Positions 23,394 through 31,938 of a stretch of DNA of 64,000 nucleotides are shown one piece after another. The position numbers were made by a program, and so were the translations under genes. Source of the stretch: an uncultured Oscillospiraceae bacterium (GTDB taxonomy: Bacteria > Bacillota > Clostridia > Oscillospirales > Oscillospiraceae). Each line of letters opens with the position of its first letter. The first letter of the stretch is position 1. Below the pieces are notes generated by a model. It ran no database searches, was not told the origin of the DNA, and worked only from the letters and a program-made list of their open reading frames with translations. The stretch is from assembly GCA_934597165.1 (NCBI GenBank), contig CAKTQP010000006.1:1-64000 (forward strand), written 5' to 3'.

Positions 23394-23432
23394 AAACCGC
23401 TGCAAACCGTTCGTTTGCGGCGGTTTTATTTT
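23394..23432 (+). terminator. Terminator of infC-rpmI-rplT
   Basis: AAACCGCTGCAAA (23394-23406) pairs with TTTGCGGCGGTTTT (from 23414), one G-T pair, then TTATTTTT. The remaining bases up to 23551 hold nothing recognisable. Confidence 0.85.
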
Positions 23433-23551
23433 TCCAGCGCAGCCCGCACAAAAACTGACCAAAAGTCATGAAACAACGGAGAAACGCGACGTTTCCCGCA
23501 TTTTTGGACACTTTCACAAGAGTTCCGCCGGGGAATCCGGGGCGAGGGATA

Positions 23552-23580
23552 TTGATTTTCCCAGACAAAAAAGCTAAAAT
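23552..23580 (+). promoter_or_regulatory. Promoter of the acyl-CoA ligase gene
   Basis: TTGATT (23552-23557), 17 bases, TAAAAT (23575-23580). Confidence 0.65.
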
Positions 23581-23657
23581 AAAAGGGATCGTATCGGCTG
23601 CACCATAGCAGCCAGTTAGCTATCCTTCTAAGAACGAGAAATGAGGCTAAGAAATCC

Positions 23658-25391
23658 ATGAGCAAAGAAAAACGCAGAGCACCGGCGCCCAACCCCATCA
23701 AGGCCCTGCTCTTTCAAAACAAACACTACGCCCCCCCAGAATCCTTCCCCGTCTACCACACCATGCGGGAGATGCTGGAGCGGAACGCCGCCGTGCGTCC
23801 CGACGACGTGGCCTTCCAGTACCTGAAGGGGCGCAAGGAGATGGTCAGCCACACCTACGCCGAGTTCTATCAGACCGTGGTCTACCTGGGCACCTATATG
23901 CTCAAGCGCGGCATCCGCGGCCGGAAGATCGCCCTGGTGGGCGAGAACTCCTACGAGTGGCTCCTGTGCTACTTCGCCATCGTCACCACCGGCAACATCG
24001 CCGTCCTGGTAGCCAAAGACGCCACCCCGGCGGAAGCATCCACCCTCATCTTCCAGAGCGAAGCGGACGTGGTGGTCACCTCCCGCAAGTACCCCTATGA
24101 AAAGGAACTGCTGGCACAGAAGCTGGTCAAGAACAAGTACTGTTTCAGTATGCGGGAGTTCGACGAGTGGGAGGAAAAGGGCAAGCAGTTCTATGAAAAG
24201 GGCCGCAACCTGTACGACAAAGTGACCTTGGATCCGGAAGCCCTCAGCACCATCTTCTTCACCTCCGGCACTTCCGGCACCAGCAAAGGCGTCATGCTCT
24301 CCCAGCGGAATCTGCTCTCCAACGTCAACGACGCCCCCCAGGTCTTCCAGCCCGAAGGCCCCACCCTGGCAATCCTGCCCTTCACCCACGTCTTTGGCCT
24401 GAGCACCGCTGTGTTGATGATGTTCTACTACGGTTACCCCATCGTCATCAGCAATGGCCTGTCCTCCTTCATGCGGGAGCTGTCCATCGTCAAGCCCAAC
24501 ATCCTCTTCCTGGTGCCCCTCTTCGTGGAGACCTTCTCCAATACCATCTGGCGCACCGCCCAGAAGCAGGGGCAGACCCGCACCCTCCGCCTGGCCCTCA
24601 CCGCCAGCAACACCATGCTCAAGTTCGGCCTGGATCGCCGGGAAAAATTCTTCTCCTCCATCCTGGAGAAGTTCGGCGGCAACCTGAAATATATCATCTG
24701 CGGCGGCGCCCCCCTGGACCCCCGCTATATCAAGGAGTTCCGTGCCATGGGCATCGACCTGATGTTGGGCTACGGCATCACCGAATGTTCCCCCATCGTC
24801 TCCGTCAACGCCGACATCACCGGCCGCCGTGCGGCAGATGAAACTGTGGGTTGGACCTTCCCCAGTGTGGAAGTGAAGATCGACCAGCCCGACTACACCG
24901 GCAGCGGGGAAGTGTTGGTTCGGGGCGATAACGTCATGATGGGCTATTACAACGACCCCTATTCCACCGCCGATGTATTCACCGACGGTTGGTTCCGCAC
25001 CGGCGACCTGGGACACCTGAATAAGGACGGTTCCCTGACCATCACCGGCCGGAAGAAAAACCTGATTATTTTGTCCAACGGTGAAAACGTCTCTCCGGAA
25101 GAGATCGAGTACCAGTTGGCACGCATCCCCGAGATCAAGGAAGTGGTGGTGTACACCGAAGGCAACCTGATCGTGGCGGAGATCTTCCCGGAAGAGAACG
25201 AGATGACTGACGCCGACCTGAAGGCTGTCCTCCAGGAGCGCATTAACGACTACAACGCCCACCAGCCCAGCCATAAGCGGGTCAATAAGGTCAAGATCCG
25301 CAAGAGCGAGTTCGAAAAGACCACCACCCACAAGATCAAGCGCTATAAGGTGCTGGAAAAGAGCAAAAAAGAGCACGAAAAGGAATCCTAA
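23658..25391 (+). CDS. AMP-binding acyl-CoA/acyl-ACP ligase family protein
   Basis: A 577-residue ANL-superfamily adenylase. The P-loop-like motif FFTSGTSGTSKGVMLSQ (about 200-216), YGITECSP (about 374-381), TDGWFRTGDLGHL (about 440-452) and the C-terminal Lys loop THKIKRYKV are all present, so it should be catalytically intact. It activates a carboxylic acid, probably a long-chain fatty acid, through an acyl-AMP. The C-terminus is unusually Lys/Glu-rich (KSKKEHEKES). The start has only a weak GAGG-like ribosome site. Single-gene unit with its own promoter and terminator. Confidence 0.88.
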   Translation: MSKEKRRAPAPNPIKALLFQNKHYAPPESFPVYHTMREMLERNAAVRPDDVAFQYLKGRKEMVSHTYAEFYQTVVYLGTYMLKRGIRGRKIALVGENSYEWLLCYFAIVTTGNIAVLVAKDATPAEASTLIFQSEADVVVTSRKYPYEKELLAQKLVKNKYCFSMREFDEWEEKGKQFYEKGRNLYDKVTLDPEALSTIFFTSGTSGTSKGVMLSQRNLLSNVNDAPQVFQPEGPTLAILPFTHVFGLSTAVLMMFYYGYPIVISNGLSSFMRELSIVKPNILFLVPLFVETFSNTIWRTAQKQGQTRTLRLALTASNTMLKFGLDRREKFFSSILEKFGGNLKYIICGGAPLDPRYIKEFRAMGIDLMLGYGITECSPIVSVNADITGRRAADETVGWTFPSVEVKIDQPDYTGSGEVLVRGDNVMMGYYNDPYSTADVFTDGWFRTGDLGHLNKDGSLTITGRKKNLIILSNGENVSPEEIEYQLARIPEIKEVVVYTEGNLIVAEIFPEENEMTDADLKAVLQERINDYNAHQPSHKRVNKVKIRKSEFEKTTTHKIKRYKVLEKSKKEHEKES

Positions 25392-25399
25392 ACCACAAA

Positions 25400-25435
25400 A
25401 ACGGGAACGCTAGATGGCGTTCCCGTTCTCTTTTT
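25400..25435. terminator. Terminator, usable from both sides
   Basis: AACGGGAACGC (25400-25410) pairs with GCGTTCCCGTT (25417-25427), then CTCTTTTT. It lies between the convergent ligase and GNAT genes. Confidence 0.85.
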
Positions 25436-25446
25436 CCACAAGCCTG

Positions 25447-25929
25447 TTAAAAAACCAAGCGCATCTCGTACCAGACCGCTCCACCGTGGACGGACTCCGA
25501 CCGGCCGTAATCTTCAAAGCCAAACTTGGCATAGTAATGCACCAGCTTGTCCTTGCAGGTCAGCACCAGCCCCTTCCGACCCTGTGTCTTGGCGTCTGCG
25601 ATGACTCGCTCCAGCACCAGACCGGCACAGCCGCGCTTGCGGTAGTCCGGGATGGTGTTGACGCCGAAGATCATCTGCCATTCCCCCTTGGGGTCGTGGA
25701 GGGTGGGGTCTTCGTACATCTCGTCGGTGAGCACCGGCGTGGCGCTGACCATCCCATCCACAAAGCTCACCAGCTTGTCCCCGTCAAAGAGGAGCCAAAA
25801 GTGATCCGCATAGGAGGCCAGCCGTCCCTGAATGGTGGCCTTGTCTGCTGCCTCCGCTGCCGGGAAGCACTGGGCTTCCACCGCCGCCAGCGCGTCCAAA
25901 TCCGCCATGGTACCTGTCCGAATCTTCAC
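25447..25929 (-). CDS. GNAT-family N-acetyltransferase
   Basis: A 160-residue GNAT enzyme. The acetyl-CoA pyrophosphate loop region reads DYRKRGCAGLVLERVI (about 94-109), and the C-terminal strand YYAKFGFEDYGRSESVHGG is typical of arylalkylamine N-acetyltransferase-like members. The acceptor substrate is unknown. Its ATGA overlaps the trmB stop by 4 bases, so it is translated in tandem with trmB. Confidence 0.87.
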   Translation of the reverse strand: MKIRTGTMADLDALAAVEAQCFPAAEAADKATIQGRLASYADHFWLLFDGDKLVSFVDGMVSATPVLTDEMYEDPTLHDPKGEWQMIFGVNTIPDYRKRGCAGLVLERVIADAKTQGRKGLVLTCKDKLVHYYAKFGFEDYGRSESVHGGAVWYEMRLVF

Positions 25930-26750
25930 GATTCCTCATCTCCTTTGTCTTCTGTTGGCTGCCCTTCCAGCTGTGCCAACAGTGCCTCGCTGAGCTTCAC
26001 TCGACCTCGATTTTCCCACAGCACGTTGTCCATACCGTAGGGGATGTGATCCAATTCGTCCGGCAGATAGTCCAGCAGCGACAGCAGGGGCGGTTCGCCC
26101 AGCTCGGTGGGCAGCTCCACCTTGGTGGCCACACAGCGATGGATTTTGACGCCTTCCGCCACAAACCGCGCCTCGTAGTCGGTCATGATGATGTCGGAAT
26201 ACTCCTTGTGCAGGTCATAGGTCACTTCGCTCAGGGCGTAGCCCGCCCGTTCAAATTGGGTCAGGGAGAAATCGAACAGGGGACGGTTGTCTGTCTTGAA
26301 CTCGATCACCCCGCCATCCTTCAAAAAGTCCCGATACGAGCGCAGGAACCCTTCATAGGTCAGCCGCCGCTTGGCGTGCTTCTTGCTGGGCCAGGGGTCG
26401 CAGAAGTTGATGTACATCCGATCCACCTCGCCGGGGGCGAACATGTCACCCAGCTGAGCGGCGTCATCGCAGACGAACACTACATTGTGCAGCTCCCGCC
26501 GCATCCCCTTTTCCATGGCCAGCAGCAGACAATCCGCCACCCGTTCCACTGCCACAAAGAGCTGGTCAGGATGGGCGGCAGCGGTCTCCACCGTGAAGGT
26601 GCCCTTGCCGCAGCCGATCTCCAGACAGAGCTCACAGTCCGGCGTCAGCCACTCCCTCCAGCGACCACGCATCGCGTAGGGGTCTTTCTCCTGGACGGCG
26701 GCGCAGCGCTCCATACGGGGGATCAGGTTTTTCTTTTTACGCATTCTCAT
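25926..26750 (-). CDS. trmB: tRNA (guanine-N7-)-methyltransferase with C-terminal extension
   Basis: A 274-residue SAM-dependent enzyme forming m7G46 in tRNA. SAM motif LEIGCGKGTFTVETA, then the family marks INFCDPWPSKKHAKRRL and GVIEFKTDNRPLFDFSL. Typical TrmB is 210-230 residues and ends soon after the position of IHRCVATK; here about 55 further residues follow (acidic, LSLLDYLPDELDHIPYG). The ATG at 26748-26750 is chosen because GAGG lies about 10 bases before it; the longer frame from 26780 lacks a ribosome site. A tRNA gene lies divergently upstream. Confidence 0.92.
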   Translation of the reverse strand: MRMRKKKNLIPRMERCAAVQEKDPYAMRGRWREWLTPDCELCLEIGCGKGTFTVETAAAHPDQLFVAVERVADCLLLAMEKGMRRELHNVVFVCDDAAQLGDMFAPGEVDRMYINFCDPWPSKKHAKRRLTYEGFLRSYRDFLKDGGVIEFKTDNRPLFDFSLTQFERAGYALSEVTYDLHKEYSDIIMTDYEARFVAEGVKIHRCVATKVELPTELGEPPLLSLLDYLPDELDHIPYGMDNVLWENRGRVKLSEALLAQLEGQPTEDKGDEES

Positions 26751-26866
26751 AGCAGAAACCTCAATTTCTTTTCCAAACATTCACCCCGCTATCATACCAC
26801 AAACCACCGTTCCAGGGCAATGATTCCGGCGGAATTCTCGGAAACGGGAACGGGTGCAAAAAATGG

Positions 26867-26895
26867 TTGCACCTGACAAGGGATTGTGCTATACT
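26867..26895 (+). promoter_or_regulatory. Promoter of tRNA-Pro
   Basis: TTGCAC (26867-26872), 17 bases, TATACT (26890-26895) with TGC extended -10, ending 17 bases before the tRNA. Confidence 0.8.
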
Positions 26896-26912
26896 ATAAT
26901 ATGAAGGAATTT

Positions 26913-26988
26913 CCGGGTGTAGCGCAGTTGGTAGCGCGCCAGCTTTGGGAGCTGGATGTCGTGCGTTCGAGTCGCACCACTCGGACCA
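26913..26988 (+). tRNA. tRNA-Pro (anticodon UGG)
   Basis: A complete cloverleaf read by eye. Acceptor CCGGGTG with CACTCGG (one G-T), D-arm GCGC...GCGC, anticodon stem CCAGC/GCTGG around the loop TTTGGGA (26944-26950) giving anticodon TGG (26946-26948), T-arm GTGCG TTCGAGT CGCAC, discriminator A and an encoded CCA (26986-26988). A terminator follows directly. Confidence 0.96.
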
Positions 26989-27027
26989 AAAACCCCCTCT
27001 GAAATGGAATGATTTCGGAGGGGGTTT
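26989..27027 (+). terminator. Terminator after tRNA-Pro
   Basis: AAACCCCCTCTGAAAT pairs fully with ATTTCGGAGGGGGTTT (one G-T pair), then GATTG. Confidence 0.8.
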
Positions 27028-27159
27028 GATTGCGTACCGAGTTGGAGCGGTGACCGGTTCGGTTTCATGCGATCCATTGTAAATCATCCTGAAATGTGCT
27101 ATCTTCTTCACGAAAGTAACTGCACAGAATTTTCAATTTTCCACGGAAAAGGGCTTTTT

Positions 27160-28263
27160 ATGAACACAATACGCTTCTGGTGCCGCGCCAACGCCATGCT
27201 GGTCATCTCGCTTCTGGCTGCGGCTGTGACATCTTTCTTTGTTCCTCCGGACAGAGATTATCTGGGTTATTATGACCTGAAAACACTTTCCTGCCTGTTC
27301 AGCGTCTTGGCAGTGGTGGGCGCTCTGCGGGATCTGAATGTCTTTTCTGCCCTTTCCCAGCGGATGGTGCACATCTTTTCCACTGTACGGGGAGTGTGTA
27401 CGGCTCTGGTGGTCATCACCATGTTCGGCTCCATGCTCCTGACCAATGATACCGCCCTGCTGACCTTTCTCCCCCTTGGCTGGTTTGTACTTTCCTCTAC
27501 CGGTCAGAAAAGGCACGTTGCATTGCTGTTCATTTTGCAGAACTGCGCTGCCAACCTCTGTGGCATGATAACGCCCTTTGGCAATCCGCAAAATCTCTAT
27601 CTCTTCAGCTACTACAGCATTCCCACCGAGGAGTTTTTTTCAATCATGCTGCTGCCCTTTGTCCTATCCAGCGTCCTCATTCTCCTGTGCTGCCTGTTGT
27701 TTCCCAAGGATCGGCTCTCAGTGCCGGAGGCTCCGGTCATAGTTGACACTGGTCGAACTGCCATCTATGGCGGACTCTTCTGTCTCGCTGTTGCCATGGT
27801 GCTGCGTCTGGTACCCTATGTCGTGGGTCTGGTCATCATTGTCCTGTCTCTCTGGTTTCTAGACCGACACGCGCTGAAAAGCGTGGATTGGGGACTTTTA
27901 GCTACCTTCGTTGCCTTTTTCACCTTTTCTGGGAATCTTGCCCGGATGGAACCGGTCCATGCCCTGTTCGCCCGGCTTTTGTCCCATGGGACGATGCTGA
28001 TCTCCGCACTCACCTGCCAAATCATCAGCAATGTCCCTGCAGCCATCCTCCTCAGCCGCTTCACGCAAGATGCCCGTGGTCTCTTGGTAGGCGTCAATGT
28101 GGGGGGAGCCGGGACGTTGGTAGCTTCTATGGCTAGTCTCATCACCTTCCGAGAATATACTCGCCGCTTCTCAGGCGACGGGAAGCGCTTCCTCCTGCTC
28201 TTTTCCGGAATCAGCTTTGCGTTTCTGGCGATTCTTCTGGCTGTCATGTCCCTTTTGAACTGA
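27160..28263 (+). CDS. SLC13/ArsB-type anion permease
   Basis: A 367-residue polytopic membrane protein (about 10-11 helices) of the ion transporter superfamily that includes ArsB, NhaD and SLC13 permeases. Two similar halves are visible, each with a signature loop: MLLTNDTALLTFLPL and NCAANLCGMITPFGNPQNLYL in the first, SNVPAAILLSRFT and GVNVGGAGTLVASMASLI in the second. The ion is not predictable. The ATG at 27160 has AAAAGGG 7 bases upstream. Its base composition is visibly less GC-rich than that of its neighbours, and it sits directly after a tRNA gene, hinting at later arrival, but no integrase or duplicated tRNA end is seen. Confidence 0.83.
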   Translation: MNTIRFWCRANAMLVISLLAAAVTSFFVPPDRDYLGYYDLKTLSCLFSVLAVVGALRDLNVFSALSQRMVHIFSTVRGVCTALVVITMFGSMLLTNDTALLTFLPLGWFVLSSTGQKRHVALLFILQNCAANLCGMITPFGNPQNLYLFSYYSIPTEEFFSIMLLPFVLSSVLILLCCLLFPKDRLSVPEAPVIVDTGRTAIYGGLFCLAVAMVLRLVPYVVGLVIIVLSLWFLDRHALKSVDWGLLATFVAFFTFSGNLARMEPVHALFARLLSHGTMLISALTCQIISNVPAAILLSRFTQDARGLLVGVNVGGAGTLVASMASLITFREYTRRFSGDGKRFLLLFSGISFAFLAILLAVMSLLN

Positions 28264-28344
28264 ACAGACGGAGATACTGCTTGAGCGAAAGCAAAGAGGA
28301 AGATGTGCCGCGCATTGTTTCCATTTTCCTGCTGACCAGGAAAG

Positions 28345-28376
28345 AAAAAACCGTCGATTATCTCGACGGTTTTTTT
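28345..28376. terminator. Bidirectional terminator
   Basis: AAAAAACCGTCGA (28345-28357) pairs with TCGACGGTTTTTT (28363-28375), serving the convergent permease and SulP genes. The SulP stop codon lies within it. Confidence 0.9.
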
Positions 28377-30514
28377 GCTTCATCACGCGGCTCCCTCTGA
28401 AACCGCTCCCGCACCTCCTCCAAGTGCCGGCTAGTCTCCGGATACCGCTCCTTCAAGTAGTGGGCCAGCGCCTGTCGATGCTCGGCCAGCTGTTGGGACA
28501 CCTCTGGGTACTCCTCACGCAGCTTGGCGGCAATCTCCTCACGCTCCTGTTCCAGCGCGGAGAATACTTCGCCCTCCGACCGTTCCAGCAGCTTGGCCAG
28601 CTCCGCCAGGTGCTCTTCCAGGTGGGCCAGCACGTCGTCCCGATCCATCACGCCCTGCCAGCGGCCGCTGTGCAGCAGGCGCACCAGGGCGTAGGCGCGC
28701 TCCTCCTTGTTGGTGTGAGCCAGGGTGTCGATGAGCTGACCGGTCAGGTGCTCCATCTCAGTCTCGGCGTCCTTACCATACGCCCACTCAATTTCCTGGC
28801 TGTACCGCAGCAGCTCCGGCACCGTCCGCCGCAACCCAGTGGGGATGAGCCGCAGCAGCCGTTCCTGTACGATACCGGCATCCAGAAGGGCAGCGTACAT
28901 GGTGCGGTGTACCGCCCCTTCGTCCACCAGCTCACCGGCACCGAACCGGCGCAGCTCGTCGTTGACCTGGCCGATGTGCTCGGTGAGATAGAATCGGATG
29001 CCGCGGGCTTTCAGCTTGCGATACAGCATCACCAGCCGGTCGGCGGCAGACACATCCACACTGACGATGCCACTGGCGTCCACGATGACTGCTTTGGTGT
29101 CCGGTGTGATGGCGTCCTCCAAATCCTTCTGGAACAGCGCCACGTTGGCAAAGAACAGGCTCCCGCTGAACCGGTACAGCACCACGTGGGGCAGAGGCTG
29201 GGCGTCACCCATCCGGTCTAAGGGGTAGAAACCAGGGTGGTCGGGGATGACCCCCAAAAAGTCCCGGCGAGGCTGGGAACTGCGCAGGATGACGTCGGCA
29301 AAGGAGAGCACCACGCCGATGACCACGCCATAGATGGTGCCCAGCACCAGCACCCCGGCGAAAGCACCCATAAAAATGTAGAATTCCTTCCGGTTGGCCT
29401 GGAACAGTCGGTGCGCCAAGTCAAATTCCACTGCCCCCAGCAGGGCGGAGATAACGATGGCGGTCAAAATGGGCACAGGCAGATACTGAATGAACCCAGT
29501 GCAAAAGAGCAGCACTGCCCCCATGAGGACGGCCGCCACCAGAGAGACCAGCTGGGTGCGCCCACCGAACTGCTCGTTCATAGACGAGCGGGACACACTG
29601 CCGTTCACCGGACAGCACCCCACCAGGCAGGCGGCGAAATTGGCCAGGGAAAAGCTCAAGATCTCCCGGTTGTCGCTGAGCTGGTAGTCGTTGCGCAGGG
29701 CGAAGCTGTTTTCTGCCAGCAGCGTCTCCGCCATGATGACGATGGCCACCGACAAGCTCATACCCAGCCCCTTTACCGGCGTCAGCAGGGAGAAATCGGG
29801 CAAGTGCAGCCCCGGCAGCCCCGGTGCCACCGGAGACAGACAGGGGACACCGCGTCCCGCTAGGTCAAACCAGGCGGAAGCGGCGGCACCGGCCACCATG
29901 ATGAGGATGGCCATGGGGAACTTGGGCAAAAAACGCTTCGCCAGCAGCAAGATCGCCAGCGCAGCCACCCCCAGCCCCAGGGACAGCCAGTGGATGGACT
30001 GCCCGGCGGTGAAGATGTGCTCCAATAGCTCCAGCAGCTCTCCCGTCCCGGCAGCGTGCCCCATGAGCTTGGGCACCTGCATGAGGATGATGGTGCAGCA
30101 AATCCCGCTGATGAAGCCGCCCATGACGGGTGCCGAGATGAAATTGAGCACTTTTCCCGCCTTTAATAGGGCGAACAGCAACAGCCACACCCCCGTATAA
30201 AAGGCCAGCAGCGGCACCATAGCAATGGCGTCCTCCGAGCCGAGCGGGATGCCCAATCCCGCCACCATACTGCCCACCATAGCCGCCGGCGCGGCATCCA
30301 CGCCAAAGATGAACTGGGGAGAGGTGGAGAAGAGGGCGAACAAAAGGACCGGCAGCACCGACCCGTACAGGCCGTAGGCCGCTGGCAGACCGGCGATCTG
30401 GGCGTAGCCCATGGAGATGGGGATGGAGACCGCGGCGATGACCACGCCGGACAATAAGTCCTGCCGGAGATAGCGCCGCTGATAACCGGACAGAGTTTTG
30501 AGCAAAACGTTCAT
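28358..30514 (-). CDS. SulP-family anion transporter with STAS domain and helical tail
   Basis: A 718-residue SulP (SLC26) permease. The N-terminus shows the SulP signature (DLLSGVVIAAVSIPISMGYA, AGLPAAYGLYGSVLP), followed by 10-12 membrane helices to about residue 410 and a STAS domain (about 430-545; VIVDASGIVSVDVSAADRLV). About 170 residues follow that are charged and helical, with Leu/Glu-rich heptads (LAELAKLLERSEGEVFSALE). Substrates of the family are sulfate, bicarbonate or carboxylates. The tail is longer than in standard SulP proteins and may mediate oligomerisation. The ribosome site AAGGAG is 11 bases from the ATG. Confidence 0.88.
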   Translation of the reverse strand: MNVLLKTLSGYQRRYLRQDLLSGVVIAAVSIPISMGYAQIAGLPAAYGLYGSVLPVLLFALFSTSPQFIFGVDAAPAAMVGSMVAGLGIPLGSEDAIAMVPLLAFYTGVWLLLFALLKAGKVLNFISAPVMGGFISGICCTIILMQVPKLMGHAAGTGELLELLEHIFTAGQSIHWLSLGLGVAALAILLLAKRFLPKFPMAILIMVAGAAASAWFDLAGRGVPCLSPVAPGLPGLHLPDFSLLTPVKGLGMSLSVAIVIMAETLLAENSFALRNDYQLSDNREILSFSLANFAACLVGCCPVNGSVSRSSMNEQFGGRTQLVSLVAAVLMGAVLLFCTGFIQYLPVPILTAIVISALLGAVEFDLAHRLFQANRKEFYIFMGAFAGVLVLGTIYGVVIGVVLSFADVILRSSQPRRDFLGVIPDHPGFYPLDRMGDAQPLPHVVLYRFSGSLFFANVALFQKDLEDAITPDTKAVIVDASGIVSVDVSAADRLVMLYRKLKARGIRFYLTEHIGQVNDELRRFGAGELVDEGAVHRTMYAALLDAGIVQERLLRLIPTGLRRTVPELLRYSQEIEWAYGKDAETEMEHLTGQLIDTLAHTNKEERAYALVRLLHSGRWQGVMDRDDVLAHLEEHLAELAKLLERSEGEVFSALEQEREEIAAKLREEYPEVSQQLAEHRQALAHYLKERYPETSRHLEEVRERFQREPRDEAKKPSR

Positions 30515-30535
30515 GGGGTAGAAACTCCTTTCGGA

Positions 30536-30567
30536 ACAAAGAGAACGGGACGGCAGTACCGTCCCGT
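30536..30567 (-). terminator. Hairpin after the YbjN-like gene
   Basis: ACGGGACGG (30545-30553) pairs with CCGTCCCGT (30559-30567); on the minus strand it is followed by TCTCTTTG. Probable terminator ahead of the SulP gene, with a modest T-run. Confidence 0.6.
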
Positions 30568-30569
30568 CG

Positions 30570-30610
30570 TTGGGAGACTGTTAGGGTTGGGAGACTGTTA
30601 GGGTTGGGAG
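30570..30610. repeat. 17-bp tandem duplication over a stop codon
   Basis: TTGGGAGACTGTTAGGG occurs twice in direct succession (30570-30586, 30587-30603), followed by a partial third copy (TTGGGAG). The minus-strand stop codon of the neighbouring gene (30598-30600) lies in the second copy. It looks like a replication-slippage duplication. Confidence 0.85.
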
Positions 30611-31515
30611 GAGAGATAGGCGGCAAAGGGGGGCAATGCCTGCTCCAGCGCGTCTGCGGTGTAGGTGAGTCGGGCGTGGAACGCCTCCAGCCAGTGGGCG
30701 TTGTCCAGCACCAGGTGAGAACGGCAGCACAGCCGCCCATCCTCCGCCACGAAGAAGGTCACAAACTGGGCGTCCCGGTTGCACTGGTTGCACACCTTCA
30801 GCGCGTCCGCCATCTGCCAGGGGCGGATGTGCTCCGGAGTGGCGCAGCAGATGGAAACGTCCTGCGGGGAAAAGCGGAGCAAAACGTGCAGCCCGTCCAG
30901 CGAGAACGCCAGAGGCTCCTCTGCGCCGCAGCCATCCGGCGCAATGCCAAGAGATGCCATCACTTGCCCACGAAAGGTGGGGGCAGTCGTCGCGGTGTCC
31001 TCCGTCAGCCAATCGTAGAACACCTGAAAATCCCCCTCGCCACCAGCGGCAAAAGCCACCCGGAGCAGGTCGGCAAACGACTCCGCCCGTCGCTTTGCCA
31101 CTGCAAAATGAAAGCAGCTGTCGCTGCGTCCCTCCACCAAGACCACGCCATAGGGGCAGTCCTGCACCATCAGATACTCAATGGCGTCCTCGCCCACCAG
31201 GTCACTTTCGTCAGACAGATGCGCTGGAATCTCCGGAAATCCCATCCGTTCCGCCACCCGGTTGAACCGACCGGCGATCACGGCCAGCGAGTCCGTCCAG
31301 TCGTGCCAGGCGCACCAGTGTCCTTCGTCCAGCGCGTGGAGCACCGCCCAGGCCAAGCAGTCATTCCAGACCTCGCCCATCTCGTGGGCACGGGCCGCCG
31401 CCCAAATCTGTGGGAAATCCGCCTCCGGGATACCGAGAAAAGCGAACGCATTTTCATACGCAGCCTGCACCTCCGCCGACAGCGGACGCAGAGAGACTCC
31501 TTCTGTGAATTCCAT
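30598..31515 (-). CDS. Cytoplasmic protein with C-terminal YbjN-like domain
   Basis: A 305-residue acidic soluble protein. The first about 200 residues match nothing recognised. They are rich in Trp and Ala (CLAWAVLHALDEGHWCAWHD) and end in a segment like a substrate-recognition domain (SCFHFAVAKRRAESFADLL). The last about 70 residues (PWQMADALKVCNQCNRDAQF, then RSHLVLDNAHWLEAFHARL) follow the YbjN/type III chaperone-like pattern. The function is unknown. The ATG at 31513-31515 has GGAGG 7 bases upstream; a 19-codon upstream extension is less likely. It lies upstream of the SulP gene on the same strand, with a probable terminator between. Confidence 0.6.
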   Translation of the reverse strand: MEFTEGVSLRPLSAEVQAAYENAFAFLGIPEADFPQIWAAARAHEMGEVWNDCLAWAVLHALDEGHWCAWHDWTDSLAVIAGRFNRVAERMGFPEIPAHLSDESDLVGEDAIEYLMVQDCPYGVVLVEGRSDSCFHFAVAKRRAESFADLLRVAFAAGGEGDFQVFYDWLTEDTATTAPTFRGQVMASLGIAPDGCGAEEPLAFSLDGLHVLLRFSPQDVSICCATPEHIRPWQMADALKVCNQCNRDAQFVTFFVAEDGRLCCRSHLVLDNAHWLEAFHARLTYTADALEQALPPFAAYLSSQP

Positions 31516-31611
31516 ACAGCACCTCCCTTTTTTGGTCATCCATATGGTAACATATCCCCCCTCTAAATGCAATGAAATAGAGGGGGGACAAAAGGGAGAG
31601 AGGGTAGCAGA

Positions 31612-31938
31612 TCAGACAAAGCAGCACTGCACCAAAACCATATGCAGCGCCGTGCCAGCAACCAAGCTCAGCACCATATTCCGTTTCCAAAGGTGTACCA
31701 CCACCACGCAGGCCAGAGAGATCAGCTCCGGCAGGCCATAATAAGCGGTGAACAGGGCGTCCTTCAGGCAGTAGATGACCAAAAAGCCCATGACCGCCGC
31801 CGGCAGCACCCGACCCAGCCGAACGATGGCGTCCGGCAGCTTTTTCCCCTCGGGGAAGATGGCAAAGGGCAGGAACCGGGTGGTCACGGTGCCCAGTACC
31901 ACCATGGCGATGGTGATGATGCGTTCTGTTACAGTCAT
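31612..31938 (-). CDS. azlD: AzlD-family branched-chain amino acid exporter subunit
   Basis: A 108-residue membrane protein with four hydrophobic helices and the AzlD start pattern (TVTTRFLPFAIFPEGKKLP, then VLPAAVMGFLVIYCL). With AzlC it forms a branched-chain amino acid exporter. The ATG at 31936-31938 overlaps the AzlC stop by 4 bases (ATGA) and has GGAGGAA upstream, so the two are translated together. Confidence 0.9.
   Translation of the reverse strand: MTVTERIITIAMVVLGTVTTRFLPFAIFPEGKKLPDAIVRLGRVLPAAVMGFLVIYCLKDALFTAYYGLPELISLACVVVVHLWKRNMVLSLVAGTALHMVLVQCCFV

Noticed and set aside
23377..23577. Frames between rplT and the acyl-CoA ligase
   Set aside because: They run through a terminator and have no ribosome site or homology that I recognise.
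26761..27111. Minus-strand frame across tRNA-Pro
   Set aside because: It lies antisense to a complete tRNA and its terminator.
26913..28376. A tRNA-anchored genomic island
   Set aside because: No integrase and no downstream copy of the tRNA 3' end were found, so only a lower-GC single gene can be claimed.
30570..30610. Direct repeats as a possible CRISPR remnant
   Set aside because: Units are adjacent without spacers and only 17 bases long; no cas genes are present.
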